From NCBI GenBank assembly GCA_030696465.1, contig JAUYSE010000194.1, positions 1 through 18,336 on the forward strand: a stretch of DNA of 18,336 nt, given 5' to 3'. The translations under genes were made by a program, and so were the position numbers. Source of the DNA: Legionellaceae bacterium (GTDB lineage: Bacteria; Pseudomonadota; Gammaproteobacteria; Legionellales; Legionellaceae). The notes beneath the pieces were generated by a model that had not been told where the DNA came from, made no database searches, and saw only the letters and a list, made by a program, of their open reading frames with translations. Shown here piece by piece: positions 13,544 to 18,336 of this stretch; position 1 is the first letter of the stretch, and each line of letters opens with the position of its first letter.

Positions 13544-15484
13544 ATGTTTCAATCTTTACTGATTGCGAATAGAGGCGAAATTGCTTGCCGCATCCTCCGC
13601 ACGGCACAAAAACTTGGGATCCGTAGCATTGCGGTCTATTCCGAGGCCGATAAACACAGCCCACACGTGCTTGCAGCAGATGAAGCGTATTTCCTCGGCC
13701 CCTCAACTGCAACACAAAGCTATTTGGCCATCGATAAAATTATGGCTATTGCACAACACGCTAAAGCAGAGGCGATTCATCCAGGATATGGATTTCTTTC
13801 TGAAAACCCAGCCTTTGCAAAAGCCTGTGCCCAACAACATGTTGTTTTTGTCGGGCCTTCAGTGACAGCCTTAACGTTAATGGGCTCTAAACAAATGGCC
13901 AAACAACATTTAGCCAATAGTGCGGTACCCATGACGCCCGGTTATCATGGCAACGACCCCAGTGAACAAACCTTACTCCAAGAAGCCAAGCGTATAGGCT
14001 TTCCTATCCTCCTAAAAGCCGCACAAGGCGGTGGAGGCAAAGGCATGCGCATTGTGACGGCAGAAAAAGATTTCCTGACCGCTTTACATTCTGCAGAACG
14101 CGAAGCGCAAGCCAGTTTTGGCGATCATACCATGATTCTTGAAAAATATATCACACATGCACGCCATGTTGAGGTACAAATATTGGCCGATAACTACGGT
14201 CTTATTTTGCCCTTGTTTGACCGAGATTGCTCGCTACAACGCCGTCATCAAAAAGTCATTGAAGAAGCCCCGGCACCAGGCTTACAACAACAGACCCACG
14301 AAGCCTTACAAAAAGCCGCCTGCGCCGTCGCCCAAGCGATTCAATATACCGGTGCAGGCACCATAGAATTTTTAGTCGATCCCGATGAGCAACTCTATTT
14401 CATGGAAATGAATACCCGTTTACAAGTAGAGCATCCGGTGACTGAAATGATAAGCGGTGTCGATCTCGTCGAATGGCAGCTGCGCATTGCTGCCAATGAA
14501 CCATTGCCCACTAATTTCCCTAGCACGCCTCAAGGACACGCCGTTGAGTGCCGTATTTATGCAGAAAATCCCGCACAAGATTTTTTACCTTCCGTCGGAG
14601 AACTGCATATATTGCAACTCCCTCAAAATGCCCGGCTCGATTTTGGCGTCAACAACGCTGCCTTTATTAGCCCTTATTATGATCCCATGATCGGAAAAAT
14701 TATCACCCATGGCCCCGATCGCCATAGTGCACTTCAACAAATGTATCATGCACTACAACAATGCCGGATCGTAGGGATTAGTACGAATATTCCTTTTTTA
14801 CAAACACTGTGCCAACATCCAGAGGTGTTAGCGGGCAAGCTTGATATTCATTTTTTAGATCAACACGTACTTCCAATACCGAATATTCCACTGACACGCG
14901 CCTTATGCTTTGCTTGTGCCATTGAATATCAACAAGTCATTACCGCTGCCGACGCTGATCCTTTACGACAACATACGCTGTCTTTTCATCCTTTTGATAC
15001 GCTGTTTTGGACATGGCGCGGTCACTTACAGGAAACAAACTTAGAAGCGAAGATTATCGCGCATAGTGCAAACTCCTTTACTTGTGTCACAGAAGATGCG
15101 TCGTTCTCTATTACTATACTTGAAACTCAACCTGCTCTATCGCTTGAAATCGACGGAGTCACTTACGAAGCCCGCGTTTATCATGAACCTTCTCGTCATA
15201 TTATTGCCTTTCCAGAAGGCAATGTAGAGATCTCCGCTTATCAAGCACAAGGTACAGACGTACACAGCTCTAATGCCGCGTTGCTAGCACCCATCACTGC
15301 AACCGTGATTACCGTTTTAAAATCCGTTGGTGATACCGTGCAACAAGGAGAAGTGGTACTCATTTTAGAAGCCATGAAAATGGAACACAGCTTGCATGCC
15401 CCTTATGATGGGAAGATTACTGAAATTTATTGTGAAAGTGGACAGCAAGTACAGGAAGGGAAAGTGTTGTATGAGATTCAGTAA
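13544..15484 (+). CDS. liuD: 3-methylcrotonyl-CoA carboxylase, alpha subunit (biotin carboxylase plus biotin carrier)
   Basis: This subunit carboxylates its own biotin using ATP and bicarbonate and hands it to the beta subunit. In its 646 residues the biotin carboxylase domain comes first: LLIANRGEIACRI (5-17), Lys158, the ATP-grasp glycine loop GGGGKGM (162-168), and Glu275, Glu288, Asn290 and Arg292 in TIEFL and MEMNTRLQVEHPVTE, numbered almost as in E. coli biotin carboxylase. A middle domain typical of MCC alpha chains follows. The C-terminal biotinyl domain has EAMKMEHSL, with Lys612 as the biotin site. Biotin attachment needs a BirA-type ligase encoded elsewhere. AAAGGA precedes the ATG by seven bases, and the last base of its stop codon is the first base of the ATG at 15484. 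Confidence 0.95.
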   Translation: MFQSLLIANRGEIACRILRTAQKLGIRSIAVYSEADKHSPHVLAADEAYFLGPSTATQSYLAIDKIMAIAQHAKAEAIHPGYGFLSENPAFAKACAQQHVVFVGPSVTALTLMGSKQMAKQHLANSAVPMTPGYHGNDPSEQTLLQEAKRIGFPILLKAAQGGGGKGMRIVTAEKDFLTALHSAEREAQASFGDHTMILEKYITHARHVEVQILADNYGLILPLFDRDCSLQRRHQKVIEEAPAPGLQQQTHEALQKAACAVAQAIQYTGAGTIEFLVDPDEQLYFMEMNTRLQVEHPVTEMISGVDLVEWQLRIAANEPLPTNFPSTPQGHAVECRIYAENPAQDFLPSVGELHILQLPQNARLDFGVNNAAFISPYYDPMIGKIITHGPDRHSALQQMYHALQQCRIVGISTNIPFLQTLCQHPEVLAGKLDIHFLDQHVLPIPNIPLTRALCFACAIEYQQVITAADADPLRQHTLSFHPFDTLFWTWRGHLQETNLEAKIIAHSANSFTCVTEDASFSITILETQPALSLEIDGVTYEARVYHEPSRHIIAFPEGNVEISAYQAQGTDVHSSNAALLAPITATVITVLKSVGDTVQQGEVVLILEAMKMEHSLHAPYDGKITEIYCESGQQVQEGKVLYEIQ

Positions 15485-15498
15485 TGGTGAGGAGTGAC

Positions 15499-16398
15499 AT
15501 GAAAAAACCGGACATTTGGATTACCGAAGTAGGACCTCGAGACGGTCTACAAAATGAATCGCATCCTATCAGTAGCGCAGAAAAAATTGCATTCATTGAT
15601 GCTTTGAGTCAAACAGGCCTATCTTCCATAGAAGTCTCTAGTTTTGTGTCCTCCAAAAGTATTCCGCAACTCGCAGATGCCAGTGAAGTTTTTAGTCATA
15701 TCCACAAAAAACCAGGCGTGCAATATTGGGCGTTGGCCGCCAATCAAGCTTTTTTAGAGCAAGCTCTTCGCGTCGGAGTCACTCATATCGCTTTATTCAC
15801 CGCCGCCAGCGAATCTTTTACGCAAAAAAATATTCATTGCAGTATTGCTGAAAGCTTTGAACGCTTTAAACCTATGATGGAAACTGCTCGCGCACATCAT
15901 CTTACCGTACGCGGCTATATTTCTTGTGCACTCGTTTGCCCCTATGAAGGGGTGATTGATCCACATACCGTTGCACAAATTAGTGATCAATTATTAGCTT
16001 TAGGGGTCGATGAAGTCAGTTTGGGCGATACCATTGGAAAAGGGACTCCCAGCAGTACGCAACATCTCTTACGAGAACTTAAGCCTATTCTTCCCGCAGC
16101 AAAAACCGCCATGCATTTTCATGATACCTATGGTATGTCGCTGGTGAATATCCTCACCGCCTTAGATTTTGACATTCGTCGTTTTGATGCCTCTGTGGCC
16201 GGTTTAGGGGGCTGTCCTTATGCGAAAGGCGCGAGTGGCAATGTCTCGACCGAAGAGGTCATCTATTTACTAGAAAGTTTAGGCTTGCATACCAACATTG
16301 ACCTTTTACCATTATGCGAGATTGGCCAAAACCTGTGTGATTTATTAAAAAAACCTAACAACTCTCGTGTAGCAAAAGCATTATTAGGGAGCAAATAA
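15499..16398 (+). CDS. liuE: Hydroxymethylglutaryl-CoA lyase
   Basis: The enzyme cleaves HMG-CoA to acetyl-CoA and acetoacetate. The 299-residue TIM-barrel chain opens with ITEVGPRDGLQNE (8-20), carrying catalytic Arg14 and metal ligand Asp15. Further landmarks are SSFVSSKSIPQLAD (47-60), CPYEG (147-151), metal ligands His206 and His208 in MHFHDTYG, the catalytic Cys239 in the glycine loop GLGGCPYAKGASGNVSTE, and the ligand Asn248. All expected active-site residues are present. The ATG at 15499 is preferred because GAGGAG lies just upstream, although at four bases the spacing is tight; the in-frame ATG at 15484 would add five residues and overlap the previous stop. The stop overlaps the next start by one base (TAATG). 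Confidence 0.94.
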   Translation: MKKPDIWITEVGPRDGLQNESHPISSAEKIAFIDALSQTGLSSIEVSSFVSSKSIPQLADASEVFSHIHKKPGVQYWALAANQAFLEQALRVGVTHIALFTAASESFTQKNIHCSIAESFERFKPMMETARAHHLTVRGYISCALVCPYEGVIDPHTVAQISDQLLALGVDEVSLGDTIGKGTPSSTQHLLRELKPILPAAKTAMHFHDTYGMSLVNILTALDFDIRRFDASVAGLGGCPYAKGASGNVSTEEVIYLLESLGLHTNIDLLPLCEIGQNLCDLLKKPNNSRVAKALLGSK

Positions 16399-18336
16399 TG
16401 AACGTCATCAACGAAACCCCTTTTTGGACCCCAGCACAGCCAGAGACTTCGCAACTCTCAAATTTTATGGAACATCTACAAGAAAGCGTACAACAATCTT
16501 TCCCTGATTATCAAAGCTTGTATCATTGGTCACTCAAAGAACCTGCTTCTTTCTGGCAAGCCGTGGCACAATATTTTCATTTTCCTTTTACGCATCCTGC
16601 ACATACCATTCTGCAACCCGGAAAAAACTTATGGGATGCTCAGTGGTTTGTGGGGGCCCAAACTAATATCGCGCAGGCATTTCTGAAACGTCATGATAAG
16701 CAACCCGCTATTATTGCGTATGATGAACGTGGTCGACAACAAAGCATCAGTTTTCATGAACTCACTGAAGCCGTGCACGCTTGTCGCACCGGCTTGCAAA
16801 AGCTAGGTGTCAACGCTGGTGATCGTGTTGCGGCCCTTCTACCCAATACCCCCTATGCGATCATTGCCATGATTGCCTGTGCCTCTTTGGGCGCTATCTG
16901 GTGTGTGGCCTCCCCTGAATTTGGTCATGAGGCATTGCTGCCTCGTTTTGAACAAATTACGCCGAAAATATTGATCAGTTGTGACGGCTACCGCTACGCT
17001 GGTAAAATTTTTTCTTGCGAAGAAAAAATAAATTATCTACTTGAAAAAATTCCCAGTATCCAGCATACCGTGATTTGTCCGGTTTTAGATATTCCAATGT
17101 CAGCATCTTTCTGTACGTGGAATAACTTGTTATCTGAATGCCACATTACGCCTTTCCAAAGTTTTCCTTTTAATCATCCTCTGTATATTTTATTTTCTTC
17201 TGGTACTACCGGAAAACCCAAATGTATTTTACACAGTGCCGGGGGCACCCTCTTACAACATTATAAAGAATTGGGTTTGCACACGAACATCAAGCCAAAC
17301 GAACGCATGATGTTTTATACGACCTGCGGGTGGATGATGTGGCATTGGTCTGTTTCATCACTTGCCTTGGGGGCAACCTTGGTGATTTACGATGGCGCTC
17401 CGTTATATCCCGATGGATATCATTTATTTCAAATTTTAGAAAAAGAAAAAGTGCAATATTTTGGGACCAGTGCAAAATTTTTATCTACAATTGCTAAAGA
17501 ATCGCTCAGTCCTATCGATCATTACCGCTTCCCGCATTTGCGCACTATTTTATCGACCGGATCACCGCTGTTAAGCAAGCAATATGATTTTGTCGCCCAA
17601 CATATTAAACCAGGAATACAATTAAGCTCTATTTCTGGTGGCAGTGATATTATTTCTTGTTTTGCACTAGGAAACCCTTTACTGCCTATTTATCCTGGAG
17701 AGCTCACCTCGCTAGGCTTAGGGATGGCCGTCGAAATATGGGACGCCAATGGCCATCCGCTAAAAGGAACACCTGGCGATTTAGTTTGTACGAAAGCGCA
17801 TCCAGCAATGCCCCTTGGTTTTTGGAATGATCCGGATAAAACACTCTATAAAAAAACCTATTTTGATACGTATCCCAATGTCTGGCGACATGGAGACTAT
17901 GCGGAAATCACGCGCCATCAAGGACTCATTATTTATGGGCGCTCAGACAGCACTTTAAATCCTGGCGGTGTTAGAATCGGCAGTGCTGAAATTTATAAGC
18001 CCTTAGAATCTCTGACAGAAATAGCTGATTGTGTGGTGATAGGCCTACCCTGTGACGACGATGTACAAATTATTTTATTTGTACAACTTAGTCCAAACAC
18101 TCCTTGGAGTGAGCAGTTAGGGCAAAAAATTAAACGGCACCTTTTTAAAGAGGCTTCACCACGGCATGTTCCTGCGCAGGTTATTCCCGTACAAGATATC
18201 CCACGAACGATGAATGGCAAAACCATGGAAGTTGCCGTTCGCCAAGCGGTACTCGGCGAACCTATTCCGAATGTAAGCGCGATTGCTAATCCGGAATCTT
18301 TAAACTACTTTAAAAACATACTTTGTGGGTCTATGG
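16398..18336 (+). CDS. aacS: Acetoacetyl-CoA synthetase (3' end cut by window)
   Basis: AacS activates acetoacetate with ATP and CoA to acetoacetyl-CoA, which the operon's thiolase can split to two acetyl-CoA. Translation from the ATG at 16398 runs open for 646 codons to the edge; family members are about 650 residues, so only a few residues should be missing. An ANL-superfamily core is visible: the phosphate loop FSSGTTGKPK (266-275), TTCGWMMWHW (about 311-320), SISGGSDIISCF (about 413-424), the RHGD motif and YGRSDSTLNPGGVRIG, and catalytic Lys608 in MNGKTMEV. The N-terminal FWTPAQPE and LWDAQWFVGAQTNIAQ are typical of acetoacetyl- rather than acetyl-CoA synthetases. AGGGAG six bases upstream supports the start, which overlaps the lyase stop by one base, so the two are probably translationally coupled. 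Confidence 0.93.
   Translation, partial: MNVINETPFWTPAQPETSQLSNFMEHLQESVQQSFPDYQSLYHWSLKEPASFWQAVAQYFHFPFTHPAHTILQPGKNLWDAQWFVGAQTNIAQAFLKRHDKQPAIIAYDERGRQQSISFHELTEAVHACRTGLQKLGVNAGDRVAALLPNTPYAIIAMIACASLGAIWCVASPEFGHEALLPRFEQITPKILISCDGYRYAGKIFSCEEKINYLLEKIPSIQHTVICPVLDIPMSASFCTWNNLLSECHITPFQSFPFNHPLYILFSSGTTGKPKCILHSAGGTLLQHYKELGLHTNIKPNERMMFYTTCGWMMWHWSVSSLALGATLVIYDGAPLYPDGYHLFQILEKEKVQYFGTSAKFLSTIAKESLSPIDHYRFPHLRTILSTGSPLLSKQYDFVAQHIKPGIQLSSISGGSDIISCFALGNPLLPIYPGELTSLGLGMAVEIWDANGHPLKGTPGDLVCTKAHPAMPLGFWNDPDKTLYKKTYFDTYPNVWRHGDYAEITRHQGLIIYGRSDSTLNPGGVRIGSAEIYKPLESLTEIADCVVIGLPCDDDVQIILFVQLSPNTPWSEQLGQKIKRHLFKEASPRHVPAQVIPVQDIPRTMNGKTMEVAVRQAVLGEPIPNVSAIANPESLNYFKNILCGSM

Noticed and set aside
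1..18336. CRISPR array, tRNA, rRNA or prophage genes
   Set aside because: I saw no regularly spaced direct repeats, no tRNA cloverleaf and no phage or transposase protein motifs; the repeats present are a few palindromes, each different in spacing.

Overview
The window looks like chromosome from a gammaproteobacterium, most plausibly a host-associated member of the Legionellales (Coxiella/Berkiella-like). This rests on moderate-to-low GC, an asmA-mutY gene pair also known from other gammaproteobacteria, a compact leucine-degradation operon, and many small palindromic repeats between genes. The genus assignment is an inference from gene content, not from a marker gene.

Layout. Positions 1-120 hold the C-terminal end of an unrecognised protein. 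Positions 121-425 are a gene-free stretch with two different palindromic repeats and a likely promoter. Positions 426-3016 hold a translationally coupled two-gene unit: a RelE/ParE-like domain fused to a UvrD-type (SF1) ATPase that stops early, followed by a protein I do not recognise. Related repeats in opposite orientation flank this unit. Positions 3204-4620 are on the minus strand and carry a MurG of the Firmicutes 'MurG2' type and a small exported helix-hairpin-helix protein (ComEA-like). Positions 4819-7637 carry asmA and mutY, separated by a 181-bp hairpin element that looks like a MITE. It sits exactly behind the asmA stop codon, with a TAA on each side. A degenerate-looking methyltransferase-family protein lies convergent to mutY and overlaps its 3' end.

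From 8301 to beyond the right edge runs a leucine/isovalerate degradation (liu-type) operon: isovaleryl-CoA dehydrogenase, acetyl-CoA acetyltransferase, a small membrane protein of unknown role, methylcrotonyl-CoA carboxylase beta subunit, methylglutaconyl-CoA hydratase, methylcrotonyl-CoA carboxylase alpha subunit with its biotin domain, HMG-CoA lyase, and acetoacetyl-CoA synthetase (cut by the window edge a few residues short of its usual length). Together they convert isovaleryl-CoA to acetyl-CoA. HMG-CoA lyase releases acetyl-CoA and acetoacetate; AacS activates the acetoacetate and the thiolase splits it. No LiuR-type regulator is visible here. A 124-bp hairpin lies inside the operon after the thiolase gene.

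The parts least explained by known biology are the RelE-like/SF1 ATPase plus its unknown partner between inverted repeats, the MITE at the asmA stop codon, and the membrane protein embedded in the liu operon.
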